Of a DNA stretch of 64,000 bases, positions 12,101 to 24,344 are shown piece after piece. A model generated the notes under the pieces. That model was given only the letters and a program-made list of their open reading frames with translations, had not been told where the DNA came from and did not search any database. Position 1 is the stretch's first letter, and each line of letters begins with the position of its first letter. Origin of the DNA: Pelargonium tetragonum. Lineage: Eukaryota > Streptophyta > Magnoliopsida > Geraniales > Geraniaceae. The position numbers were made by a program, and so were the translations under genes. The stretch is from the NCBI GenBank assembly GCA_036897445.1, contig JAYMTL010000010.1:62001-126000 (forward strand), given 5' to 3'.

Positions 12101-15100
12101 TATAAAAGAATACCCCAGTTAGGCCCTCTAAAAGCATAAACTCAAATAACGGGAAACTTCTTTAGTTATAGAAAAATTCCTTGCGACTGAGATATGACTT
12201 GCTTCAGGAAGTCTCCTTTTTCTATGCTACAATCAAAGAGGAGATCGTAAACCAATTGCCTTCCGGTTGATGCTTTGAAAAGTGAGTCCTATTTCAAAAA
12301 CAAATAGGAAATGATCTACCAAGATAATTTGTAGAACTTCCCTAAACAACTTAATTGGAATTCACCACAAGGACCTTTTTTATTTTATGGATCCCCTAGC
12401 TTAAAAGCAAAAAAAGAGTTTTGATCTCAAAAGCATAGCTATCCGATTAAGTTAGGAAGCCCTATACCCAGTTTATCGACCGAAAAGAGCTCTTAGATAA
12501 GTCTAAAAGAAGGGCTCTTCTCATTTTAACAAGAATGACCTTAATCAAACTCTGAAAAAAGAAGTTAGTAAATAGAAGTTACTTCAAAAACAAGTTGCAT
12601 CCTGTTTTATAATTCCTATTTTGCATTCAATATTACAAGAGCCGGCAAGGCCCAAAGAGGACTTCCTTTGACATATCCTCCGAATGAAAGATTGGAACCT
12701 GGCGGGGCAGTATCAAGTAACCGAACTAAGAATACTCAATTGTTAGGGTTGGGGCAAACCTTGCCGAAGGGATTGCCCGCTTTTAGTAGGGACCTATAGA
12801 ACGCTTAGCACCTATGTCAATTAACCATATAGAACCCTATAAGTAAGTAAAGGACAAGCCATCGAACAGTTACCCTGAGAGTATGAGAATCAATTAGGAA
12901 CAGGGAGAAGAACACTTGAAAACGTAAATATAAATATAGTAAAAGATCCCAAAAAATGAAATTAATACTTCATGAAGGGGAAGCTTTATGCGATTTGAAC
13001 CTTTGTTATACGTACATTAAACCGGAAAATTAGACTAATGAATTCTAAGGTCTAAAGTTGGTATTTTTAAAGTAGGGTTCATGTAATTTTTAACGGATTT
13101 CCAGAGCTAGATAAGGCGACTCTTTCTTTCTACTTGATAAAATACACCGGCTTCTATTACTATTAAGCCCTGAATTTTTGCGTTCAATCTGAATTTTTAA
13201 TACGATGTAAGGTCTTGGTGTAAGATCTCCTTTATGTTTCTTGAACTTGAAATCCTGGGGCTTTTGTTGTAAAAGTATATCCCGATTTAACTTTATCTTA
13301 GTAATTAACTCTGCAAATATCCATTAGCATTAGAAAGGGCCCTAAGAGTAGTCTAATAAAGGAAAGACCAAACACCTATAACTATTGCATGAAAACTCCT
13401 ACTAAATTTTTCTAGTAAAATTTTAGGATCCTGCTTTGGATACGTCGATTTATATAATTTGAACCTACAACAGCAGCCTAAATTCAAGGGCATGTAGGCT
13501 TTTTTTCAAAGCTAGAAGTGGATAAGGCAGTGTTTTTCTTTAGGTAATGCATATAGCGTACTCTTTCTATACTAAACTAAGTGATTTTCTGTATGAGATA
13601 AATAAAATGAAGCTCGTTTGACTCCGTAATTTTTTTTGTAAACTAGCACGACTTTTGTTTTCTTAATTCATGTTCGGAGGTTATATTAGCTTTCTTATTA
13701 GAGCTAAGAAAGCAAATTCTGCAGCCTAAAATTGAACAAGACTCTCGGGTAAAAAAGTATAAAATAGGCATTTCTTTGTCTTTAATAGGATCCTTCCCTG
13801 TTGGAGTTTGACAAAAACCTTTAAGTTCATAATCCTGTGGAGATAGAACAAGGCGGAAAAGAAGAAAATATATCGCTAGTTGAATGAGTATAGGACTTTC
13901 AGTTAGCATTTCGCTTTAGATTTAATCGGAAATCGGCTTATTAAACAAAACCTTTTACAGTACAGAAATTAGGCAAGCTCCTTGTTGACTAAGCCACAGA
14001 GGTGCACTACTTCAAATTCTTATTACCAACCCTAATACTAAAATTCATCCTGGATTATCCTAGAATCAAAGGAATGGAAATGAATAAGGACCTCTATAAC
14101 ACTAATGGAACATAAAATTATCAGAAAATCTTGTACTTACTTTATGATACACTTTTTAACTTACACAGGTACTTCTTTTCTAACACAGCCTTTAGTCTAT
14201 CTACCCGGGGTATTTCTTCATTTTATAAGGGAAACTTTATGTAATTTACTCTACCCCCAGTTTAAGGGGGATTCCTGGTAAATTAACTGAATAAAACAAG
14301 TATACAAAACAGAAATGAATTTGGGTAAGGTAGCTCTTTGAATCTTATAAGTAAATCCCGAAATTCTAATAAAGGGTCGTGGTCTGTAAAGTTCCTCTGC
14401 TTGTTTTAAAGTTGTACAAATCAAAATTTCAGGGTTTTAGTAAAAAGGGGCCCATATGAGTATGAGACTTTTAATTACACCAACTTTTGATAGCTACCCA
14501 GGACAGGGGCCTTTCATAATTACAAGTGGAGGTATTCTATTTTTATATTACCTCTCGATTCTTCGTTTACAGTTTATTATATCAGGATATCCGGAGTAAT
14601 TAAGGGACTGGGGGGACTCCTTTTAGTTAGAAAAGCGCCTTTAAACTTTTGATAAAGCCCCGTTCTTTTTAAAAGAGAATTTAGATAAAAACAAGAAATT
14701 CTGCGGGTTGAAGTTAAGGCATTAAAGGGCAAGGAAATTCCATTCACGATTCAGCGGCTTCTAAGACTTAATTTCTATTCAAAACCTAACCTAGGAAAAG
14801 ACCCGATTTCGTAAAGCAGTTACCCCTTGATTAACAGTACGTCTCGTCGAAAGCGTTCGAGTAAAGAACTAGACTATAATTAAGTCCAAAATAGAAGTAA
14901 TCTCACCACAAAAATTCCCGCGATTTTCCTGAAGCAGGGATTCCTTTTATTTAAGAGATATTTTATTTATAGGTGTATTCCGACAAGGATTCAAAAAAGA
15001 AACAAAAGGAAGCCTAATTGTTTAGAAGCAGAAAGTCTTTCTTTTAATTAAAATTACAAGAGTCTGGATCAGCAAAAGTCAATTTAGTAAAATAAGAAGT

Positions 15101-15313
15101 GAAATATGATTGGGTTTATAGAGTAAGGAATCCCCTAGCATGAAAGATTTTTACGGAATAGGGGTAAGATAGGGGCTAGGACCCCAAAGGATTCTTGAGG
15201 TGCATGCTAGGTTACGCTTTATAAGAAGTCCCTTACTATATTATAGTCGATACATTTAGCCAAACTAAGAATATTTGGAGCATATTCCGCCCAGTTAACG
15301 TAGCAAAAAGCAA

Positions 15314-15327
15314 GGTAATGTAATTAA
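15314..15327 (+). repeat. GGTAATGTAATTA-family motif, copy 1
   Basis: This is an exact GGTAATGTAATTAA, preceded by A-rich bases. Downstream it continues with CGACGTAG, which lines up with TAACGCGG and GAATGCGG after the 48,210 and 48,171 copies, so the shared unit may be about 22 bp with CpG-type differences. It lies about 450 bp before the LTR-like patch at 15.77-16.56 kb. Function is unknown. Confidence 0.75.
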
Positions 15328-15511
15328 CGACGTAGCATCTCTTATTTATTAAGAAGATACGAGTCCTTCTATGCCCTACTAATATAGTTCAAAAACTTTT
15401 TAATGTGACTTATAATACGTAACAAAGCCCTAAATTCAGGGAACTCCCGGTAGATAAAAAACAAGTGACTAAAGGGTATCCTCATTAAACTTGGCTATAA
15501 ATAAGAAACTC

Positions 15512-15599
15512 GAGTATATACGGGACTTGAACCCGCACTTTGAATTATTTCTTACCTAAGACAAACCCCTAAATCTTACACAAGCTAATGATATTTACT
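15512..15599 (-). other. tRNA-like sequence, probably degenerate
   Basis: On the minus strand a perfect 5-bp T stem (one G-U pair) encloses TTCAAGT (GCGGG-TTCAAGT-CCCGT, complement of 15,520-15,536). It is followed by ATATACT, which pairs in 6 of 7 positions with AGTAAAT 74 nt upstream. The 87-nt acceptor-to-acceptor span fits a long-variable-arm (class II) tRNA. The middle does not: I find no canonical D arm with a GG pair and no 7-nt anticodon loop, only TAAGA/TCTTA around a 12-nt loop. It is either a decayed tRNA or tRNA-derived repeat, or chance pairing. Confidence 0.2.
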
Positions 15600-15795
15600 T
15601 TGAATTAAAACATTAAATAAAAGTTCCTTGAGCCAAGTCCTATATTCGTTTAAAGTTTAAGGCCTCGACATAGAGTCTTCGCAAAGGGTTTTGAAATGGA
15701 TACTTTTACACGGGAGCTTTGCTGCCTTAAAACTTAAAAACTAGATCAGAAAGATAAGAAAACTACCTCCCCTGACTTGTCCCTGGATTCTGTAG

Positions 15796-16462
15796 CTTAT
15801 TCTTAGTCATATAGGTTGTAGCTACGATGCTATTCTTTGTCTTACTGCAGCCTGAGCTTAGACCCTCTTCTCATTATAGTCTATTGGTTATACTTGTTAA
15901 TAGAATACTATATTCCGTATACTATAAGTACAGACTACAATAGGCTGCAATAAGACAGAAAATCCTTATAGGAAGAGTCCTGATATAGCTGCTAAGATAC
16001 AGGATAATACAGAGTGCAGGTTATAAGAAGGTATATCTCTTAGAAAGGTAGGCATAAGAAAGAAGTTTTAGCTATACTATATAACTATATAAGACGGAGA
16101 AAAGGTTCATAAACGAGGTATTAAGATTAAACTGGGAAACAAGGTTTTCTGAAGTATAAGGTGATCTATTTGTTCTATCATAATACTGTATTACAGCGCC
16201 CCCTCTTTCCGGAGGCCCTCGGTCAGGTACAATAAACGTTACCATTCTCTCTAAAGTTCTTTTTTTTATAGTAGTAACTACGAAGAATACAAGGGAGTTT
16301 AATACAACTAAAACAATATAAACCCTCTAAAACTAACAAGAACAAGTAATATTATCCTATATCCACTGTAATACAATAAGATACTATAGAACACTGCGCT
16401 TACATATAATAAATAGGAATAACTTTACTAAGATAGTAAGCTACAACTACAATAAGAATAAG
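15796..16462. repeat. Long-range inverted repeat framing the patch
   Basis: Left-arm blocks CTTATTCTTA (15,796-15,805) and GTTGTAGCT (15,815-15,823) recur as reverse complements at 16,453-16,462 and 16,439-16,447, in the right order, with 9-base and 5-base spacers. The arms enclose about 615 bp. They could be imperfect terminal inverted repeats, or two oppositely oriented copies of one LTR-internal word. Confidence 0.55.
15836..15959. repeat. Inverted repeat with 18-bp arms
   Basis: TTTGTCTTACTGCAGCCT (15,836-15,853) pairs with AGGCTGCAATAAGACAGA (15,942-15,959) at 16 of 18 positions around an 88-bp spacer. It is nested in the larger inverted repeat of the same patch. A related word, as CTTATTGTATTACAG on the minus strand, occurs near 16,362-16,376. 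Confidence 0.6.
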
Positions 16463-16689
16463 CGCCCCGCTATACAGCTCCAAAAGATCGGGGTTATAAG
16501 ACAGCAGCTAGGCACCACAGAGAGTAACATAATACATTTCATTTTCTTTAGAGATTAATCTGGAGAGGAATTTTTACAAGATAAAAAAGGGGACTCTTAA
16601 TTAGGTGGGATTTGAGATAGGTAGGAATTCGGAAAAAAGAAGGTAAGATAAAAGCCCGGGGAGTTCTTTCTTGCTTTTGGTTCCTGTAT

Positions 16690-17260
16690 TCGTATTTGAA
16701 AGGTTTTAGTATATTAGTGTACTTATATAGTTTATTAGTTAATTAAAGTTAAGAAATTAGTTAGTTAGATATGAAATTAGCTATTAGTTGTTTAATTGTA
16801 TTCTTGTTAAGATAGTACTAGTTTGCATAGGAGTTGTCTTAGTCTAAGGCTAACCAAGACTCTATTGCTAGTAGGATTCCCCGTTCTTTGGCAGAAACTC
16901 TTGTAAAGAAGACCAAGGATGAATAAAGGCTGGTAAGAACCTCTTTTTATACTTTAGGTCTTTCTTGTATGGGTCCCCTTCTCTACGAGACTCCTCCTTA
17001 GAATGTTCTAATAGGAGTACTTGTTTTAATTATCTGGAGCTCAAAATTGTGAAAAAAGAGAGTGGGGACTCGGCTAAAGTTACTATGGCTAGGGAAAAAA
17101 GCCCCTTGGGTAGAATCTCTGCGTTTTCAGCAGTAAATTGTCGTTGTATTACTTGCTAAGATAGCTTAGGAAGGCTGCTTTGTTTGAAGAATTAAGTAAA
17201 CTTGTAGGGCTCTTCTAGAATAACTGGAACAAACATGAGTATAATAAACTTTGAGTTTCT
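16690..17260 (+). other. TG-retaining patch with a coding-like frame
   Basis: The + strand keeps TG but is poor in CA (6 TG against 2 CA in 16,741-16,860), the mirror image of the preceding patch. The early part is built of TTAG/TTAATTAG-like words. Downstream, 16,965-17,159 is an uninterrupted 64-codon frame with a TTG start, rich in Ser, Lys and Arg; neighbouring frames also read Lys/Arg-rich. I do not recognise a domain. It may be the internal region of the same old element as the LTR-like patch just upstream, in decayed form. Confidence 0.3.
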
Positions 17261-17931
17261 TTTTTTTCTAACACCGCGTCAGGGCTATACTTTATACACC
17301 TAACGTATAGGTCTAACCCTATATATTTCTATTGGGTTTCTATAAATAAGTGCTTAAAGTTAGTCCTTACTCCTTTTGTTTTCTGAGCCTACTGGTATTT
17401 TCATTTCGAAATATGGAGTTTGATACGTGATTTACTAAGTAAAAAGTAGTATACCTTAAAGTTTAAGGGGTCCTTAATCGAGCAGTTCCCGTCAATATAC
17501 TGTAGCGCCAAGGGCTTTAGAGTGCTAGAAGGGTTGGTTTGATAAAAGCATAAATTTGACCTTAATTGCTTGCTTAAGTGGAGCTCTATCAGGGTAAGTA
17601 TAAAAGTTTAGTTTAAAACGGGAGAATCTAAGGTCTAAAAGAGTTCTAGAAAATCTTACAAAATTGCTTCAAATTTTATCGGTTTATACTAGTACTCTAT
17701 TACCCAGATAAAGGTTTCTTTGTGTTGTTGGTTAGCTAGTGTAATCACTGGGACCTCTCTGGATAGGCCTATATCAAATTCATGTTGCGTAGGAAATAAA
17801 CTCTATTTTGTTATTACGGAGCTCACTAATCCCTCAGTTACTTTTTTCGGAGTTTTATAAAGCTTCCTTGGGTATAAGATCGGTCTCTCCGCTCTTTTTT
17901 AGTATCACTATTTAATGAATTTTTGTTCTCG

Positions 17932-17944
17932 TGTTATGTAATTA
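17932..17944 (+). repeat. GGTAATGTAATTA-family motif, diverged copy
   Basis: TGTTATGTAATTA matches the family 13-mer at 11 of 13 positions and is followed by a second partial word, TGTAATG. The assignment is weak on its own and rests on the exact copies elsewhere. Confidence 0.3.
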
Positions 17945-20869
17945 TGTAATGTGGTAATAAAGATTTTTAAAAGCATAAGCTTATGATCTATTAACAACAA
18001 AGTATAAGACGGATTCGCAATTATTTCATAAGGTTTAGATTTTCTAGATTTGACGAGAACCTAATTATTCTAAATGTATGGCTTGAACGGAATTATTATA
18101 AATAAAAAGTTAAGTAAGTATGAGATTGTAGGCATTACTTAAGGAGCTTTTTATATTGGATACTTTTGAATAGGGGCAGAACTTCTTGCTTTTACTTTAC
18201 TTGGCTCCACTAAAAATAGGGGTTCTTTCATCAAAGTTACAGTCTTTTTATACCACTAAACCTAGTTATTGGGGTCCTCTCTTGTTCTATTTATTCGAAA
18301 GGGGAGTGACGGACAAAAGCCCGAATTCCTTGGGAGGAGTGCTTTCGAGTAAGTAATCTATATGCAATAGTATTTACTTTCCCTTAATAGGATTCTCTTG
18401 AAAAGAGTGTAAAAATCTAAGTTATCCCGCTATTTTACAAAGGATAATTCAAGGCTAGAAGCTTACCCGCTTATAATTATTATATAATAATTAATTGGGT
18501 TTACTAGTCAAATACTAAATTATAGTCGTTTTTTTATTAAGAGAAAGTCTTAATTATGTACGAAACCCCGTACCTTATATTGGCTTCGTTTAAGGATACT
18601 GCATATAGGCTAGAATTGCTATAAAAATTTTATATCCAAGGAAAAACAAAGAAGCACTCCTGCTACCCCTATACGAAGAGTCAGATCAAACCCAGAACTA
18701 ATGATGAGTTTATTCAATTTCTTGCATTAAAACCTTTGGCCCCGAAGCCCATAAGTATTTTGAAAAAGGGCTCTTTCACAGAGGGGGGGTGTCTTGGAAA
18801 CTTAAGAGTTTTATCTTGAATAGTCAAAAAGACTACCCTATAAGGTTTACCGTTTAGCCGTTTTTATAATTTAAGTACCTTTTTTGTGGCAGACAGAGAA
18901 TAGAATTTTATTAACCCAAAAGGGTTTTCTCACTCTTCAGTAGCCAACATTTTCCTTTTTACTATCTTACTAGGGAGTTACCTGAGTTTCGGAGCTCTTT
19001 CCTAAGGCTATACACAATTAAAAAAGGAGAATTCCTGAGTCTATGCCTTGTCAATTTTGATATTTTGCTTTTATCCAAAGCTTTATTCTATATTTTTGTT
19101 TGGAATTGCTTTATGATTCCTCTCTTATGGAACCTAAAAAACTTGAGGAAGGGAATCTTACTAATTAATTGAAGTGGTATACAAGAAAGGGAGGGAAGAT
19201 TTTTCCCATTAGAAAAATTTACGTAAACATTATTAAGTTTTCTTTGGATGAACTAAGACTCCACCCTATCAATACAAAAGAGATCTAGGAAGCCCCTTTT
19301 GTAGTCTAATATTCAGATGGGATTCATTCTTAGTTAGGAACCATAAAAATTTTATATTCTAGGATGGATAAGCTCTTTATTCAAAATCTGTTATAGAGTG
19401 AGACTTTCCCCTCAAGCAATTGCCTTTTTGATTTTTATGTCCTGGTAACGTAGGTTTAGAGACAGGAATACCTTATTAGAACTAGCGTAAATTTATTCAT
19501 CCAAAGGAAAAATAGGTATTTATCCACTTACTTAAAATCAGCGGAAACCCTGCCCATCCCATAAGGTAGGCTTAATAGGAGAAAAGGATAAGTTTTTAGA
19601 TCTCCTGCCCAAAAAGTACACTGGGAAGAGGTCTTATTAAGAGATATTGTAACCTACTCACTTTTTGTCCTGCAGTTAATAAATCAAATATCTATCCGTG
19701 TGATTGTCATAAAGAGACTCTATGCTTTACTACTCATTTCTCTTTTATTTATCTCCCCCACTCTGCCTTCAAGAACTGCTGAAACTTTTCCTTGTCTTTG
19801 TTGAATTACTTCTTGAAAAGTCTTAAATTAATTAGTATAAACTAGAAAAATTCTTTATTAGAATTTCTAACTACAAATAACATACAAAAGATTGAAAAGA
19901 GTAACCCTCCGTTAATAACATGTTTGAAAAGGAGCTTCTAAGAGTCTAATACAAAACTTACGAGGAACCGCCCGTTAAACGAAATGATAAAAAACTTTAG
20001 CCTTTTCTTAATTATTTTATTTTAGGTTTTTTCTTTCTCGTACAATGTAATATTAGGGAGATGCTATTGTCCATTATATCAGACTTTGTCAGCTTTTAGG
20101 CATAGAGATCCCGCTTAAACTTGCCCTACTAAAAAACTCTTGGTGTATATACAAGGCACTTGCACTCTTTAAAAAGGGCAGCTTCTAATAAAATAAGAAT
20201 TACCCCTGAGTGCCTAACCTAAGGGTTTCCTATAACCTATAAAAGAAAATCTTTCTTTACAGGCAAGGATTCTTTAGGATTTATAAACCACAAGCAAACT
20301 TTCACTTTAGTGCTTTAACTGGGAAACAAAGCTCTTTATTCATTATATTTCCTACTTTTTAATAACCGCCCGGTTTAGAAGCAAGCTTGCCTTTCATTTT
20401 TTGTATTACTTAACCTTATAGAGGGGCATGAAAGGAACTCTTTAAGTGTATTTTAGTTGGTATAGCCCTCTTGTCTTATAAAGTCTTATATGCCTGGTGT
20501 TTCTATACTCTTTTTATATACACTCAGGTTCCTGTAAGCTCCTAAACTACTTCTGCCTTTATTAATAACCGGGGTTACCTAAAACAAGAAATTCAAATAA
20601 AAATGGAGTTCTTTATCTCTCGAATCCCTTTAACTTAAACCGAAATTCAGGCTCTAAATTACACCTTTATTAAGTAAAGACTTTTCCAATCAAGACTAAG
20701 AAAACAAGGGTTAAGGACTAAAGAAAACTATGTCAAAGTTCTTATTCGTATCTATAATGTCTTTTGTTGCTAGTTTAGCTACTAAGTGGGGATACGTTTT
20801 ACCTCTTTTGCGTTCGGTTTCTAATATTTATTATCCTTTATAAAACCGACTGGCCTGGAAAACTCTCAG

Positions 20870-21060
20870 AGGTGTGTCTACCCTATATTTTATTACCAAC
20901 TTCTACTTCTTATCTGGACCTTTCAGACCCTTTACCCGCTTTCTCTATCCCCAGTTTCGTACCTATCTCAAGACCTCTACTTAGTCTTCTCCAGCTTCTT
21001 CTAGTTATTCTAGCCTACTGCATTTATTACTATCTAGAATTGGGAACCTAGAAAAACAAA
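20870..21060. other. Pyrimidine-rich patch
   Basis: For about 190 bp the + strand is strongly C+T-rich, so the minus strand is purine-rich and reads as a Lys/Arg/Glu-rich frame. Such composition is typical of a decayed coding strand, for example a gag-like basic region, but no motif identifies it. The background resumes on both sides. Confidence 0.35.
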
Positions 21061-21335
21061 AAAGACTCTATTACTACCCCCCGATAGGTAATCCTAATAT
21101 CTAATATGAATATGACGAAAAAAAGCTCCTAACCCTGCCCTGAAATGGATTTTCCAGTTAGAACCAGCACTTTATTTCAAAAAGTTATACCAAGAGTCGC
21201 CTAGAGTAACGTATCAACAAAAAGCTTGGGATATAAATCCCTCCTAAAAGCATCCTTTAGTTTTGTCTTTATTCCTTAATTTTATATAATGTTTTTGTTT
21301 TCACTAGTTAATCCATCTTGAAAGTTTTTTTCCTT

Positions 21336-21363
21336 TAATACTTTAATTAAAATTAAAGTATTA
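21336..21363. repeat. Perfect 12-bp hairpin, 4-nt loop
   Basis: TAATACTTTAAT and ATTAAAGTATTA are exact reverse complements separated by TAAA. This is the longest perfect short-loop hairpin I found. A T-rich tract precedes it. All stem pairs but two are A-T, so it would be a weak structure in RNA but could extrude as a cruciform. There is no adjacent gene for which it would be a terminator. Confidence 0.7.
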
Positions 21364-23689
21364 CCTACTTAAACAGGCTCCGTGAGTTTTTTTAAGTTGT
21401 TTTGTGTAGCTGTTTAATAGCGGAAGAGGGCAATATAAATATAAAGTACTTCTTTTTGAGATAATAGAGTTACTAGATAAAAAAGAAAAATACTGATTTC
21501 AGAAAAGGTAAAACGTATCCCCTGGGTTTCTATAATTTCTATATAAGTCTCATATAAAACCGCTTTGACTTTTGCCAGTTTAAAGTGTTTGCTTGATTTC
21601 GAATCCAAAAGAGTATCCACCTGGATTAGACTAGAAACCCTGAAATACCAGATAGCTTATACAGCAAGGTCTATCCTTTACGGACCTTACCTTAAAAGGG
21701 TTAAGAGCATAACTCACATTTTAGAAGGGTTTTAGTTTAGTCAGTTAAGTATACTTTATTGCCATTGCCAAACAAATTACTTTTTAAATCAAGAGAGCTC
21801 TCAATTAAAAATCGCTAGGGGTTTCCCGAGAAGCTTTACGGTAAAGAAAGAAGTACTTTGTTTTCCCAAAGTATCCAAGACTAACTCTTCTTTTTTTATT
21901 AAGAACTCTCCTTAAATTCTCCTTTAAGGGTTTCTTCAAAGCAAAATGATAACAATTTCAAACGACAAGGATACTAACGAAAGAAATTCCGTGTTATAGA
22001 CCTATTCTGCCAAAGAGCTGCTCAGATATCCTCAAATCTAACTTCCGGATTATGATGTTGAGGATTTTTAGACAATCCTTTGTGGGACTTGAAGGAGTCT
22101 GCTACAGGAGTACGTTAAAAAAGGATAATAATAATAAGAAAATTTACAATACTCCTAAAAGAGTGAAAACTAACAACTTTATTTTAGTCTTTGACCCATT
22201 TTAAATTTAACCCGGACGGAGGCCCCGGATTCCCTAATGGAAAATAAACGAGTTTTGAAGGAAGATAGAAAAACTTTAACTTTCCGCAAGTTTCAAAATG
22301 AGGGCGCTTGCTTAGTTTTATAATAATTTATTTCGTACGCTAAAAAGTAAATAAAAAGACAATTCCTTTAAAGTCTAATACCTAATCTAAGAATTTGTAG
22401 TACTCTAGCTATGAAGTTATGGAAATAGCAGTACACAGGATATGCGGAAGATTAAGAAATTTCGCGGGAACCCCTGTAGTAAGGACTCCCGGGTATATTA
22501 AGAATAAGGAAAATTCAACAAGATTTTTGGCTGCAAAGAGAGTGTTCTCTTAACTTCATTCAGTTAGCGTATCATATCAAATTTATAGTGTATAGTACTA
22601 CCCACTATCTGTTGAAACTAAAGCGGGGAGCATTATTACTATTACGGGATTCCCTTTAGTGCTTGATTCAATTAATTAAAAGGAGAGTCAGATTATTCTG
22701 TAAAGAGTCATGTTCCCCAATACTTAATAAAGTTTTTTACAAAGGATCTTACTTTTAATAGAAAGGAAGAATTTAAAATAATATAGATTACGAATAAGAA
22801 AAAAAATTCCTTGAGTTAGCACTCCAGTCTTAGGAAACCCTCGGTTCTACATTAAAAATGAAGCTATATACTATACGAGGAATTCCCCCTTGTGTATTTG
22901 TATTAAAAAGGGGCTTGGATCTATGCATTCCCTACTATCTATACTAGAGAGTTTGTTCGATAGGACTTTATATCTCATTCAGGGCTATACTGGCCCCTTT
23001 TGGAAACCTCATACTTATCAGAGCACTCTCCCCCTTATTATCTTTTTAAAACCAAGAGCTTCGGTCATAGTTTTTAGCTAATGTATAGAGTCTTTTTTTT
23101 ACTTTAACCGACATAGAATTTCTTTAGCCTTCTTATAGGAATTTTGACTACTCTCATATAGAGAAGAGTACTACAAAATAAGGATTTTCTTTTCAATTTA
23201 GGATCACTTTCATGAAAACCCGGAATTGGCGAAAGCTTAGTGACTTGCGACTTTTAGGAAGTAAAAACGACTTATCTAATAAACTCAAGTTAAAGAAAGA
23301 AGAACCAGAACTTATTCGTAAGTTAAGGCTCTAACTGTGGAATTTTGCTCACTAGAATTCAAAACTTTTCAAAAAGACTTAGAACCCGCGGCTACAAGCT
23401 TCATTCCGGTTTGATTTACCCGATTGAAAGACTCAACTTACACTTTTCACTAACATACTCTATTTTCAATTAACTGACTTTTATTGGAGTCACAAAACAA
23501 GTGTCCTTTATCTAAGTGATTTAGATTGTCACTTTTTGTGCTCGAAACTGAGTTACCTTCGATTCTGAATAATAGGGAAACCTTAGCTAGTAGTACTTTA
23601 GTTAATTCCTTGTGATCTTAAGGAAAAGCCCTACTTCTTTGTAATACCCGGTTGTATCATATTCACTTTGTTTCTTAATTCACAGCTAG

Positions 23690-23775
23690 GCTCTTCTAAC
23701 CCTTAATCTTCTAGCTTTCATCTTCCCAACCTTCCTCAGAGCTATAACCCCCTAACCTATACTCCCTTTGTTATA
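23690..23775. other. Short C+T-rich patch
   Basis: About 85 bp of CT-rich sequence on the + strand (blocks such as CTTCCCAACCTTCCTC) stand out from the background. Nothing else can be said; it may be a remnant of a polypyrimidine tract in an old element. Confidence 0.3.
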
Positions 23776-24308
23776 GATCCCAGAAAGTCAAGCTTTCCAA
23801 ACGAATATCTGCTTATCTTATAAAAACGAGAAATACCTAAGGACACATATATGTATATCTAAGGAAAAGAACTTTTTATACAAAGGGGAAACACACCTTT
23901 ACTAATAAAAAACTTAAACTGGAAAACACTTTTATAGAATCCCTACTTTCTTTACTAGAAATTCTTTATTCCCTAACAATTTCTTGTTGAAATAAGAGGA
24001 AGAAAATCTCCTTTACTCTTTATATCCTGGAAGCCCTTGTGCTTACAATAGCCTGAGAGCTCTCCTATTTACTTACTGGAAATTCCTTAACAAGTTAAGC
24101 CCACTGACTTTTTGTAAAAAAACTATCTATTAACAACGAGCTCTTTAGATCCTTAGGTTTTTTTAGATTAACTTGCTTTGCTAGAGATACTGAAGTACTA
24201 AACAGGAAAGTCACTCTTTAAGAGAAAATCCTCTTGTTTTATGGCTCTTATCGTAGCTATTGTTTTAATCGTATTAGCATAGTGTTAGTATTAGTTATTT
24301 AATGGATA

Positions 24309-24330
24309 GTAATAGATAAGTAATAGATAA
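24309..24330 (+). repeat. Two-copy 11-bp tandem repeat beside motif
   Basis: GTAATAGATAA occurs twice in tandem and runs directly into GGTAATGTAATTAA. The motif's opening resembles a third, diverged unit, so motif and repeat may share an origin at this site. Confidence 0.6.
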
Positions 24331-24344
24331 GGTAATGTAATTAA
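24331..24344 (+). repeat. GGTAATGTAATTA-family motif, copy 2
   Basis: This is an exact GGTAATGTAATTAA, followed by TAGGTTTTG. The flank differs from the 48 kb copies, so only the core is shared. The copy lies within the TG-retaining patch. Confidence 0.75.

Larger units (their letters stand above)
7301..15300. other. Gene-free RIP-like AT-rich DNA
   Basis: No gene is recognisable. The longest frames (71, 70, 77, 63 and 88 codons) match nothing I know. A 300-base sample at 10,441-10,740 gives TA/AT about 1.2 and (CA+TG)/(AC+GT) about 0.76, a RIP-like pair of values. A short stretch near 11,960-12,100 and another near 12,780-12,960 keep more CA than the background, perhaps because they are younger or differently mutated. 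I see no terminal repeats, promoters or RNA genes. Confidence 0.75.
15770..16560. mobile_element. LTR-like fossil patch, family uncertain
   Basis: Composition changes here. The + strand becomes rich in A and C and keeps CA while TG is nearly lost (9 CA against 2 TG in 16,261-16,440). The patch holds several inverted repeats and recurring short words of the CTTATTGTAGTTGTAGCTT type. A TGTATTACAGCGCCCC-like word near 16,188 and a GC-rich hairpin (CCCCG 16,465-16,469 with CGGGG 16,489-16,493) resemble parts of fungal LTRs. I infer one or two overlapping solo-LTR-like remnants. It looks old and decayed, no internal protein region is visible, and the ends are approximate. Confidence 0.35.
17261..24239. 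other. Gene-free RIP-like AT-rich DNA
   Basis: Apart from the small patches listed separately, this interval shows only the general background of short purine/pyrimidine blocks. The two open frames above 60 codons, at 21,414-21,620 and 22,890-23,081, look like chance frames. A simple (AAT)n-like run occurs near 22,127. I see no RNA gene or regulatory site. Confidence 0.7.

Noticed and set aside
13643-13909. 88-codon minus-strand frame as a gene
   Set aside because: No domain or convincing start context; frames of this length are expected a few times in 64 kb at this composition.
16965-17159. 64-codon frame as an intact small gene
   Set aside because: TTG start, no recognised domain, and it lies in a patch that looks like element debris; length is within chance.
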